This document shows, piece by piece, positions 4,352-12,459 of a stretch of DNA of 25,685 bases (its first letter is position 1; each line of letters opens with the position of its first letter). Position numbers and translations under genes: made by a program. Below the pieces are notes generated by a model. It did no database searches, was not told the DNA's origin, and saw nothing but the letters and a program-made list of their open reading frames with translations. The stretch is from a virus: the IMG/VR virus record IMGVR_UViG_3300037189_010834, positions 1 through 25,685 of that record; one strand, given 5' to 3'.

Positions 4352-6289
4352 ATGATTGAAAATCCGTTCCAGAACTTTATTGCTCTATCTCGTTATGCCC
4401 GTTGGCTTGAACAACAAAATCGCCGTGAAACTTGGGAAGAAACAGTAGACCGTTACTTTAACTTTATGGTTAATCATCTAGCCACATATAATTATTGGCC
4501 CGAAAAAGAACTTGTTGATGAAATTAAGAATGCTGTTCTTACTATGAACATTATGCCCTCTATGAGGGGAGTTATGACTGCTGGTCCAGCATTGGAAAGA
4601 GATCATGTTGCTGGTTATAATTGCTCATTTCTTCCAGTAGACTCACCCCGCTCCTTCGATGAAGCCATGTATATTCTTATGTGTGGAACTGGGGTTGGAT
4701 TCTCTGTTGAATCTGTTTATGTGAATAAACTTCCAGTTATAAACGAACATTTTGAAAATTCAGGCACCGTAATAGTGGTAGAAGATTCTAAGGCAGGATG
4801 GGCTAGAGCATTAAGAGAATTACTTGCGATGCTCTGGGCAGGTCAGATTCCTTCATGGGATACTTCAAAAGTACGACCAGCCGGGGCAAGACTCAAGACT
4901 TTTGGCGGGAGAGCATCTGGTCCAGAGCCACTTGAAGCCCTTTTTGATTTTTGCATTTACACATTTAATAATGCAGCAGGCCGTAAACTTAAGCCTATTG
5001 AGGCACATGACATTATGTGCAAGATTGGTGAAGTTGTAGTCGTAGGCGGCGTACGTCGTTCTGCCATGATCAGCCTTTCTGATCTTAGTGATACGGATAT
5101 GGCTAAGGCGAAGTTCGGATCTTGGTGGGCGACTGAAGGTCATCGCGCTCTTTCTAATAATTCTGTTGCTTATACAGAAAAACCTTCTATGGCTGATTTC
5201 ATGGAAGAGTGGAAGAATCTTTATGACTCTAAGTCTGGTGAACGCGGGATTTATAACATTAAGGCTGCTCAGATGCAGGCTTCTAAGTATGGTCGCAGGG
5301 ACGATAATATTCGTTATGGTACGAACCCTTGTTCGGAAATTATTCTTAGACCTTACCAGTTCTGTAACCTTTCAGAAGTTGTAGTTCGTGAGAATGACAC
5401 TCCAAAGTCTATGGTTAGAAAAGTGCAACTTGCTACCATTCTTGGAACTTGGCAATCCACTCTTACTGATTTTAAGTATCTTCGCAAGATCTGGAAGCAG
5501 AATACTGAAGAGGAAAGACTTCTAGGAGTTTCTATTACAGGTCAGTTTGGCAATAAGTTTTTCTCAGGTCAGGACGGATTAGATAAACTTTCAAAAGTTC
5601 TTGAAGATCTGCGTTTGGTTGCTGTAGAAGCAAATAAGTCTGAGGCAGAGAAACTTCATATTAATCCTTCTGCTGCTATCACCTGTGTTAAGCCTTCTGG
5701 TACTGTCTCTCAGTTGACTGGCGTTTCTTCAGGTATGCATCCTTGGCATAGTCAGTATTACGTTAGAACCGTTCGTGGTGATAAAAAAGATCCACTAACT
5801 CGTTTCCTTCAGGATTCTGGTGTTCCAGCAGAAGATGATGTGATGAAGCCCAATGATACTACTGTGTTTTCATTTCCAGTTAAAGCACCTTCTAATGCTG
5901 TTTTTAGGGAAGATTTGAGTGCCGTAGAGCATCTAGACATTTGGCTTGTTTATCAGCGTGCTTGGTGTGAACATAAGCCTTCTATCACGGTTTCTGTTAA
6001 GGATCATGAATGGATGGAAGTTGGAGCATGGGTCTGGAAACATTTTGATGAAGTTTCTGGTATATCATTCCTTCCTTATTCAGAGCATACTTATAGGCAG
6101 GCACCCTATCAGGAAATTAATAAAGACGAATATGACAAATTGGTCAAAGAATTTCCTCGCAACATAACTTGGGAAATGCTTTCTTTATACGAAACAGTGG
6201 ATAGCACAACTGGGACTCAAGATCTTGCTTGTTCAGCCGGTGCCTGTGAAATTGTTGATATTACATCACAATCAACTTCTCCCGCATAG
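4352..6289 (+). CDS. nrdJ: Class II (B12-dependent) ribonucleoside-triphosphate reductase, monomeric
   Basis: 645 residues, somewhat shorter than the ~740 of the Lactobacillus enzyme. It reduces ribonucleoside triphosphates to deoxy forms in the cytoplasm using adenosylcobalamin. The catalytic set is present: C91 (NCSF) and C338 as the redox pair, C327 as thiyl-radical cysteine inside NPCSE with N325 and E329, and C627/C632 near the C-terminus for re-reduction. The spacings C327-C338 and C627-C632 equal those of the Lactobacillus enzyme (C408-C419, C731-C736). VVGGVRRSA at 230-238 and PSGTVSQLTGVSSGMHPWHS are family signatures. Phages carry it to supply dNTPs. It starts at an ATG after GTGAAAGACTT and probably shares a transcript with the glycosyltransferase. 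Oxygen-independent, so it would serve in aerobic or anaerobic hosts supplied with cobalamin. Confidence 0.93.
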   Translation: MIENPFQNFIALSRYARWLEQQNRRETWEETVDRYFNFMVNHLATYNYWPEKELVDEIKNAVLTMNIMPSMRGVMTAGPALERDHVAGYNCSFLPVDSPRSFDEAMYILMCGTGVGFSVESVYVNKLPVINEHFENSGTVIVVEDSKAGWARALRELLAMLWAGQIPSWDTSKVRPAGARLKTFGGRASGPEPLEALFDFCIYTFNNAAGRKLKPIEAHDIMCKIGEVVVVGGVRRSAMISLSDLSDTDMAKAKFGSWWATEGHRALSNNSVAYTEKPSMADFMEEWKNLYDSKSGERGIYNIKAAQMQASKYGRRDDNIRYGTNPCSEIILRPYQFCNLSEVVVRENDTPKSMVRKVQLATILGTWQSTLTDFKYLRKIWKQNTEEERLLGVSITGQFGNKFFSGQDGLDKLSKVLEDLRLVAVEANKSEAEKLHINPSAAITCVKPSGTVSQLTGVSSGMHPWHSQYYVRTVRGDKKDPLTRFLQDSGVPAEDDVMKPNDTTVFSFPVKAPSNAVFREDLSAVEHLDIWLVYQRAWCEHKPSITVSVKDHEWMEVGAWVWKHFDEVSGISFLPYSEHTYRQAPYQEINKDEYDKLVKEFPRNITWEMLSLYETVDSTTGTQDLACSAGACEIVDITSQSTSPA

Positions 6290-6293
6290 TTCC

Positions 6294-6342
6294 TTGCATG
6301 ATGTAGAATATTAATATAATATTTTAAATTTTATAACGAGGT
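6294..6342 (+). promoter_or_regulatory. Putative promoter and ribosome site before LamG gene
   Basis: TTGCAT (6294-6299), a 15-nt spacer and TATAAT (6315-6320), then TTATAACGAGGT (6331-6342), which supplies the ribosome site for the GTG start at 6347. The spacer is short for a sigma70-type promoter. Confidence 0.4.
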
Positions 6343-6346
6343 AATT

Positions 6347-8770
6347 GTGTCTTATACATTATTGGTACAAGGTTCTAAGCCGTTAGGCTATTGGAAACTG
6401 AATGGTACAGGAATTGCTACAGTTGGTTCTAATGCAAATGTAAGTAATGGAATTTATACAACACCTCCATTGATTTCAAATTCTGGATCTTCTCTTTTAG
6501 TCAATAAAACTTCTTCTTCTGTAACTATAAACAATGTTTATGATGGATTTTATAGAAATTTTGATGACACCACTACTCAAATAGAGTTTTGGTTTTCTTT
6601 TAATGGAACATTAAATGGAAATGGTTATCCCGGCAGTTTGAGTTCTGCTTCACAATACTATGTAAATAATATTTTAAAAATTGTAAAAATAATGAATGGT
6701 TCTACAGAGATTGGTTTAATCTATTATGATTACAGTAAAAATACTTTTAGATTTAAAATAAATGGTGTTAACAATACTGAGGCATATATACCTGTTAGAA
6801 ATTTACACACAAATTTTTATATCTTGGCGGGGTTCTCAAATAAAAAAATAACAATAACTGTTAATGGGGAAGATGGAGTGTCTGGTTTTGCTTATGATAT
6901 ATCATCATTTCCTTCGAAAACAACAACTAGTACATATCAAATAGATGGATCTTCAATAAATGATTCTTCTAAAAATTTTGTTGTAAGTGATTTTTCTATT
7001 TATAATTATTTTTTGAATAAAGATCAGCAAAGACGTAGAGTGGTTATAGGTTTTTTGCCAGATAAACCTACGTCAATAACATCTCAACTAGAATCTTCTC
7101 TTTTTAATTTTTATGAAAGAGATTATCAAGTACTCGTAGACAAATATATTACGGGTAATTTGTTTAATTCTGAGGGAATATATAAAAATAATATAATTAT
7201 TGATGAGATTGAGGGAATACAATATAAAAGAATTCCAAAATTTTTTATTAGCGATTTTACTCCTAGTGGTTCAGTAATAATAACTTCTTCTGGCGTTAAA
7301 ATGGCAAATAATGTTACTGCATTACAAATGTCAAAATATGGAAATCTTTTTTCTGGAGAGAGTTATAAAACTATAACTGCTCAAATTTCTGGAGTTGTAG
7401 GTTCTTTAAATACAATATTTTCTTTACCTGAAGTAATTGATAATCAATCAACAATTTATGTATATGCAGCAAGTAATGGTTTTTATTTAAATTCTTATGA
7501 TCCCGTTACTTCGACATCTTCTAATATTTTTACATTATCAACAAATTTAAATAGTTCAAGCGTTTATAATTTTGGTCTATCCATCTGGGGAGAGAATATA
7601 TATTTGTATGGAGCGGGAATAACAGCAAGTGGTACCATAAACAATTTAAAAATAAATCCATATACTTCAATTTATGTAGGCAACAATCCTTATTCTACTT
7701 CTGCAAACAATATTTATATTAAAAATTTAGGAATGAATAACATAAATCAAACAACTTTTTCTGGATATGATTTTACAGAAAATAAAATGTTTATGTCTAG
7801 ATTCAACACAGATTTTTCTGTATCACAAATATCTACATGGATAACCAATATACCTTTATCACATTTCAACTCAGATATAGTCGGTAGTAAAGTTTTTTGG
7901 ACATCGATGGATAATTGTATGGTTCAATATTCACAAGATGGGACTACTTGGTCAAATATTTTTTGTGGAGAACAATTACCTATAAATTATAATACATTAA
8001 ATAATGACATTTTATTAAAAGTAACTGTTCCTTATGAATATGAAATAGAAAATGTTAATCAATCATTTAGTAATTTGAACATAACTCTTTATAGAGACTT
8101 ATCGTTTGTAACTATGGATGGTAAATATTTAATACAACCTTTAACAGATAGTTCTGGTCAACATTCGTATGCCGTTAAGAAAAATCCAGAGCCAATTTTG
8201 AACCGTCTAAATAAATTTGGCCTGCATTTTGATAGATCTTCTGGTACTAGCGATGGTTATGCTGTCATTACTCCAACGTCTAGTGCTTATCAGCCATACG
8301 CTATAGATTTTTGGTTTAAAGCAGATGCTTGGCCCCAAAATCAAAATTATATTTTAGATCAAGCAAATGGTGGCGGTTCTCATCCATCTATGTATATTGA
8401 ACAAAATACCGGACATCTAAGATATGGTTCTGGAAGCGTATATGTAAATGGAATTTATTATCAAGACAATAGCAATAGTTTTAGTGCATCAACTGGTCAG
8501 TATTATCACTTTTTTTATGATTTTGGTGGTCCAGCCGCTAGTTCAATTTATATAAATGGAAAATATCAAAATTCTTCATTTCATACACATGCTTCATATG
8601 GATATATTAATTTGTGGAATAGTCAGGTATCTCCTTCAACAGCATCTAGCAGGTATCTACATTTTATTTCAAATAATATACAGGTAATAAATGATACTCC
8701 AAGTCAATTATGGCAATCAAGTTATTATAACGATGCGTTAACAAGTGTTTCTTCTTATAAAATTGGTTAG
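6347..8770 (+). CDS. Large LamG/jelly-roll domain protein, probable adhesin or virion fibre
   Basis: 807 residues starting at GTG. The N-terminus (LLVQGSKPLGYWKLNG) and the segment ending FSIYNYFLNKDQQRRR near residue 225 have the form of a LamG/concanavalin-like lectin domain. A second such domain occupies about 620-790 (YAIDFWFKADAWPQNQNYIL ... SIYINGKYQ). The middle is Ser/Asn/Tyr-rich beta sequence. These folds bind glycans in phage tip and fibre proteins. The gene is markedly more AT-rich than the reductase before it and full of Asn/Lys/Tyr codons, consistent with fast divergence or separate origin. It sits upstream of the portal gene, so it could be a head fibre, or an adsorption protein displaced from the tail module. 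Its stop codon is followed in the same frame by the next gene. Confidence 0.7.
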   Translation: MSYTLLVQGSKPLGYWKLNGTGIATVGSNANVSNGIYTTPPLISNSGSSLLVNKTSSSVTINNVYDGFYRNFDDTTTQIEFWFSFNGTLNGNGYPGSLSSASQYYVNNILKIVKIMNGSTEIGLIYYDYSKNTFRFKINGVNNTEAYIPVRNLHTNFYILAGFSNKKITITVNGEDGVSGFAYDISSFPSKTTTSTYQIDGSSINDSSKNFVVSDFSIYNYFLNKDQQRRRVVIGFLPDKPTSITSQLESSLFNFYERDYQVLVDKYITGNLFNSEGIYKNNIIIDEIEGIQYKRIPKFFISDFTPSGSVIITSSGVKMANNVTALQMSKYGNLFSGESYKTITAQISGVVGSLNTIFSLPEVIDNQSTIYVYAASNGFYLNSYDPVTSTSSNIFTLSTNLNSSSVYNFGLSIWGENIYLYGAGITASGTINNLKINPYTSIYVGNNPYSTSANNIYIKNLGMNNINQTTFSGYDFTENKMFMSRFNTDFSVSQISTWITNIPLSHFNSDIVGSKVFWTSMDNCMVQYSQDGTTWSNIFCGEQLPINYNTLNNDILLKVTVPYEYEIENVNQSFSNLNITLYRDLSFVTMDGKYLIQPLTDSSGQHSYAVKKNPEPILNRLNKFGLHFDRSSGTSDGYAVITPTSSAYQPYAIDFWFKADAWPQNQNYILDQANGGGSHPSMYIEQNTGHLRYGSGSVYVNGIYYQDNSNSFSASTGQYYHFFYDFGGPAASSIYINGKYQNSSFHTHASYGYINLWNSQVSPSTASSRYLHFISNNIQVINDTPSQLWQSSYYNDALTSVSSYKIG

Positions 8771-8821
8771 CATAGTAACAAAAATTACACTTTAGAACAA
8801 TTAAATGGTAAAATTGTTGAC

Positions 8822-9157
8822 ATGGTGAATAAAAGAGTTACGCAAGTAGAAGAAGTTAATTATGGCCTCTATCTTTGGATGATGCCGGACGGATTAGTTT
8901 GTGATGAAGATGGGAATTATTTAAATATTGCCTCTATGAAGGGGGATATTAGAAAAATAAATAAATTAAAAGAAGCAGCAAAATATTATGGTTTAGAAGA
9001 AGGAAAGCCAGTTTGGTTTTCGGGACATCGGCAAGTTACTGATGAAGAGTATGAAGAACAAAAAAATAGGTTAGAGTGGGGACTTATTCCAGATGAACTT
9101 GATGTCCCTGCCATTAAAGAAGATTTAGACGAAAAAAGAAAAATGGGGATACTTTGA
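8822..9157 (+). CDS. Conserved-looking small protein upstream of portal
   Basis: 111 residues (starts MVNKRVTQVEEVNYGLYLWM). A beta-rich N-terminal part, with DGLVCDEDGNYLNI, is followed by a charged helical part (EEYEEQKNRLEWGLIPDELD). The ATG at 8822 lacks a clear Shine-Dalgarno. The same frame is open upstream for 17 codons, directly after the stop of the LamG gene, so a non-ATG start or readthrough is conceivable. The stop overlaps the TTG start of the portal gene (TTGA), showing translational coupling. The function is unknown; the position suggests a head-assembly accessory. Confidence 0.7.
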   Translation: MVNKRVTQVEEVNYGLYLWMMPDGLVCDEDGNYLNIASMKGDIRKINKLKEAAKYYGLEEGKPVWFSGHRQVTDEEYEEQKNRLEWGLIPDELDVPAIKEDLDEKRKMGIL

Positions 9158-10737
9158 CATCATTAATTCCAGTAGAAGATTATGACGATGATGAAAATCA
9201 ATTAATAAAGGTTTCTTTAGGGACACAAAGTTCCAATTTGCTTTCTGAGTCCAGTTTTGATGATCCTTTTAACAAAAATTGGGATGAGTTAAGTAAATTA
9301 GAAGGTTTAAGCCCTAATTTTAAAAGAAAAGCAACAAGATTACAGAAAGCATATACGGGTTTAGATGATGCAAAGTCAAAAAAACTAGATCCGCTTGATC
9401 TAACTGGCTATTCTTTATTTCAAATTGTTCAACCACCATACAACTTGATGTATTTGGCCCAACTTTATGACATTTCACCTTTCCACCATGCTGCAATTAA
9501 CGCAAAAGCAGCCAATGTCGTGGGACTTGGATACCATTTTGAAGAAACCCCTAAAACTTTAGGCAAAATTGAAGATGTAATGGATGATGATAAAAAATTA
9601 GAAAAACTTCGTAAAAGAATTGTTTCTGCAAAAACAGAATTAAGAGATTATCTTGAATCACTAAACTCTGATGACAGTTTTTTGTGGATTATGAAGAAAA
9701 TTTATATTGATTTAGAGACTTGTGGCAATGCTTACATGGAAATTGGTCGAACATCTACTGGAAGAATTGGATATATTGGTCATATTCCTACTGTTACTAT
9801 GAGAATCCGCCGCCACCGTGACGGATTTGTTCAAGTTGTATATAATCGTTACACATATTTCAGAAATTTTGGAGATACAATAACTCAAGATCAAATTGGT
9901 ACAGATCCACAACCAAACGAAGTAATTCATTTTAAAACTTATACTCCAACAAACACATATTACGGAGTTCCTGATATTTTGTCAGCAAAAAATGCAATCG
10001 CCGGTGATGAATTTGCTTCAAGGTTTAATCTTGACTATTTTGAGAATAAGGCGGTGCCTAGATACATTATTACTGTAAAGGGTGCTAAGTTAAGTGGAGA
10101 TTCTGAAAGAAAACTACTTGAATTCTTCCAAACAGGACTTCGCGGTAGAAATCATAGAACTTTGTATATCCCTTTGCCTTCAGATGGAGAAAACTCTCGC
10201 GTAGAATTCAACATGGAGCCAATTGAGGCAGGCGTTCAGGATTCTTCATTCAGGAACTATGCTATTGAGAATCGTGACCGCATCCTTTTTGCAGATGGTG
10301 TTCCTATTTCTAAAATTGGTTCCCCGAATGGTGTAGGTAACGCCGCTGCAATGGCAGCAGATAAAACTTTTAAAGAACAAGTTTGTCGTCCGGCCCAAGA
10401 TGAACTTGAACGTAAAATTAATCAAATAATTAAAGAGTTTACAGATGCTTTTATTCTTGCATTTGACGAATTGACATTGACCGATGAACTTACACAAAGT
10501 AAAATTGATGAATCACAACTTAGAATGCAAGTTCTGGTACCCAATGAGATACGTGTTCGTAAAGGTCTTACTCCGCGCCCCGGTGGGGATGCTCCAGTTC
10601 AATTAAATGCTCAGCAGGGCGCTGAAGAAAGAACTCAGGCTTCTGGTAATAGAAATCGTGATCAGCAAAGAAGTATGAACCAATCTTCAACAGATGGTGA
10701 ACGAAATCCTAAAGGTGAGGGTAGACGAGTAGGATAA
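9154..10737 (+). CDS. Portal protein (PBSX/phage_portal type)
   Basis: 527 residues. It would form the dodecameric ring at the unique capsid vertex through which DNA is packaged and ejected. Family-like features are ISPFHHAAINAKAANVVGLG near 105-125, GNAYMEIGR near 190, the stem region EVIHFKTYTPTNTYYGVPD, and SKIGSPNGVGNAAAMAADKT in the C-terminal part. The length suits PBSX-type portals. The C-terminal 50 residues are Gln/Arg/Gly-rich and probably disordered. The start is TTG at 9154, overlapping the previous stop, with ATGGGGAT upstream. No terminase gene precedes it here, unlike the usual order, so packaging genes must lie elsewhere. Confidence 0.9.
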   Translation: MTSLIPVEDYDDDENQLIKVSLGTQSSNLLSESSFDDPFNKNWDELSKLEGLSPNFKRKATRLQKAYTGLDDAKSKKLDPLDLTGYSLFQIVQPPYNLMYLAQLYDISPFHHAAINAKAANVVGLGYHFEETPKTLGKIEDVMDDDKKLEKLRKRIVSAKTELRDYLESLNSDDSFLWIMKKIYIDLETCGNAYMEIGRTSTGRIGYIGHIPTVTMRIRRHRDGFVQVVYNRYTYFRNFGDTITQDQIGTDPQPNEVIHFKTYTPTNTYYGVPDILSAKNAIAGDEFASRFNLDYFENKAVPRYIITVKGAKLSGDSERKLLEFFQTGLRGRNHRTLYIPLPSDGENSRVEFNMEPIEAGVQDSSFRNYAIENRDRILFADGVPISKIGSPNGVGNAAAMAADKTFKEQVCRPAQDELERKINQIIKEFTDAFILAFDELTLTDELTQSKIDESQLRMQVLVPNEIRVRKGLTPRPGGDAPVQLNAQQGAEERTQASGNRNRDQQRSMNQSSTDGERNPKGEGRRVG

Positions 10738-10776
10738 ATTTTGATTTGTTAAAATTTATTGTTACTATTAACTCAA

Positions 10777-12405
10777 ATGGACATTAACAAGGTTAATTGG
10801 ACAAATAGCAAAGAAAAGATTAATATGGCTTTTCCAATTGCTAAAGTCAATAAAGACAAAAGAACTGTTTCAGGGTTTGCGACCCTTGATAATATTGATC
10901 GTCATGGTGACATCGTAACTCCCGATGCCAGTGAAAAGGCTTTTAATCGTTTTCGCGGTAATTTAAGAGAAATGCATCAGCCAATTGCAGTTGGCAAAGT
11001 AGTTTCGTTTGAAACACAGGATTTTATTGATAAAGAAACGGGTAAATCTTATAAGGGCATCTATGTTGATGCCTATATTTCTAAGGGTGCCCAAGACACA
11101 TGGGAAAAAGTATTGGATGGTACGCTTACCGGCTTCTCTATTGGCGGTAATATTGTTGAAGCCTCATACGAACCCGGTGATTCAAAAGACGACACCAGAG
11201 TTATTAAAGATTATGAGTTAATGGAACTCTCGCTTGTGGATAATCCTGCTAACCCTCTTGCAACTATTTTTTCTATTCATAAGAATGAAGATGGTATTTT
11301 GATGAAGGGAATGGCAACCGAAATTACAGTTGAAAATGTGTTTTGGTGCAAAAATGATCAAATGGCTACTACTTCTGAAATTGATAATAAAGATTGCGTT
11401 ATTTGTGGTGATCCAATGTCAACAATTGGATGGGTTGAAAGTTCAGATGTAACTAAATCAGAAACTGTAAAGAAATTTGTTCAGGCTCAATTTAAAAAAG
11501 ATGATGCTGGTGGTCCAACTCATGCAGCAACAACAAGAGATGGTGACGCTGCAACTAATTCAAACGGGACAATTGATAGCAATGAAACTATTAACACGTA
11601 TCCCGATCAGAATCCCATTAAGAAGGCCGATAGTTTATCTACGGGTGATTTTGTAAAGTGGGGATCTAGCGGTGGAACTGCTTATGGTAAAATTACTAAA
11701 ATAGTTAAAAATGGAAGTTATAAAGTTCCTGATTCTTCATTTACGATTAATGGTGATGAAGAAGATCCTGCAGCAGTGATTAAAATTTATAAAAAAACAG
11801 AAAAAGGTTTTGTGCCGACAGATAAAATTGTTGGTCACAAATTAAGTACTCTTACAAAAATAAAAATTAAAGTTAATAAGAGTATTGATGAAAAAATAAT
11901 AAATAAAGGAGGCAATGAAATGGCAGACGAAACTAATTTAGTTGAGGCCGCTCCGGTCGAAGAAGTGGCAGAAGAAGCCGTTGTAGAAGTTTTTGAAACC
12001 GTTGAAGAAGAGGCTGTAGAAAAGGCCGCAACCGTTTCAGAACTCCCTGTAGACGAACTAGATTTTGCTAAGATGGTTGATGGACTCAAAGTTGACCTTG
12101 AAAATGCAATTAAGAAGAATTACGTTGATGCTACTAACGCAGCACAGGATGTACAGAAATCAGTTGATGATTTTAACCTAAACATTCAGAAGTCAATTGA
12201 TGACTTTGGTTCAAAGATCACAGATCTTTCAAACAATGTCGCAGAGGTTACTCACAAACTTTTAGACCTACAGAAGCGCGTCGATTCCTTTGAATCAGCA
12301 ACAGCAGTAAAGAAGTCTGGTGAAGTCGAACAGGCTTCAACAGATAATAATAAAATAACAAAGAGCATATGGAACGGGCATTTCCTCAACGCACGCGATC
12401 TATGA
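10777..12405 (+). CDS. XkdF-like prohead protease fused to scaffold
   Basis: 542 residues from the ATG at 10777. An in-frame TTG at 10759 and an ATG at 10825 are alternatives, and none has a strong ribosome site. The protease domain (about 18-170) has VSGFATLDNIDRHGDIV, REMHQPIAVGKVVSF and GTLTGFSIGG, as in XkdF-type S78 relatives. Next come a CxxC pair (CVICGDPM) and an SH3/Tudor-like segment of the DUF2945 kind (GDFVKWGSSGGTAYGKI ... VGHKLSTLTKI). The C-terminal 160 residues are acidic, Val/Glu/Ala-rich and coiled-coil forming, as expected for a capsid scaffold. A strong internal ribosome site lies at the junction (see 11920). Protease and scaffold would build the procapsid and then be degraded. 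Confidence 0.85.
   Translation: MDINKVNWTNSKEKINMAFPIAKVNKDKRTVSGFATLDNIDRHGDIVTPDASEKAFNRFRGNLREMHQPIAVGKVVSFETQDFIDKETGKSYKGIYVDAYISKGAQDTWEKVLDGTLTGFSIGGNIVEASYEPGDSKDDTRVIKDYELMELSLVDNPANPLATIFSIHKNEDGILMKGMATEITVENVFWCKNDQMATTSEIDNKDCVICGDPMSTIGWVESSDVTKSETVKKFVQAQFKKDDAGGPTHAATTRDGDAATNSNGTIDSNETINTYPDQNPIKKADSLSTGDFVKWGSSGGTAYGKITKIVKNGSYKVPDSSFTINGDEEDPAAVIKIYKKTEKGFVPTDKIVGHKLSTLTKIKIKVNKSIDEKIINKGGNEMADETNLVEAAPVEEVAEEAVVEVFETVEEEAVEKAATVSELPVDELDFAKMVDGLKVDLENAIKKNYVDATNAAQDVQKSVDDFNLNIQKSIDDFGSKITDLSNNVAEVTHKLLDLQKRVDSFESATAVKKSGEVEQASTDNNKITKSIWNGHFLNARDL
11920..12405 (+). CDS. Nested in-frame scaffold protein (internal start)
   Basis: AAAGGAGG at 11905-11912 is the strongest Shine-Dalgarno in the window and lies 7 nt before an in-frame ATG at 11920 (MADETNLVEAAPVEEVAEEA). 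It would produce the 161-residue C-terminal scaffold as a separate protein. The known parallel is lambda Nu3, made from inside the protease gene C. The peptide is acidic at first, then has heptad repeats (VQKSVDDFNLNIQKSIDDFG), typical of scaffolds. The separate product is inferred, not seen. Confidence 0.65.
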   Translation: MADETNLVEAAPVEEVAEEAVVEVFETVEEEAVEKAATVSELPVDELDFAKMVDGLKVDLENAIKKNYVDATNAAQDVQKSVDDFNLNIQKSIDDFGSKITDLSNNVAEVTHKLLDLQKRVDSFESATAVKKSGEVEQASTDNNKITKSIWNGHFLNARDL

Positions 12406-12415
12406 TCTTAGATTG

Positions 12416-12454
12416 TATAATTTAATATAAATTTTAAAAAAAAGGTAGGTGAAA
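12416..12454 (+). promoter_or_regulatory. Putative promoter and ribosome site for capsid gene
   Basis: TATAAT at 12416-12421 without an obvious -35, then AAAGGTAGGTGAAA (12441-12454) before the capsid ATG at 12460. The same 14-mer precedes the tail tube gene (16784-16797). Confidence 0.45.
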
Positions 12455-12459
12455 AAAAT

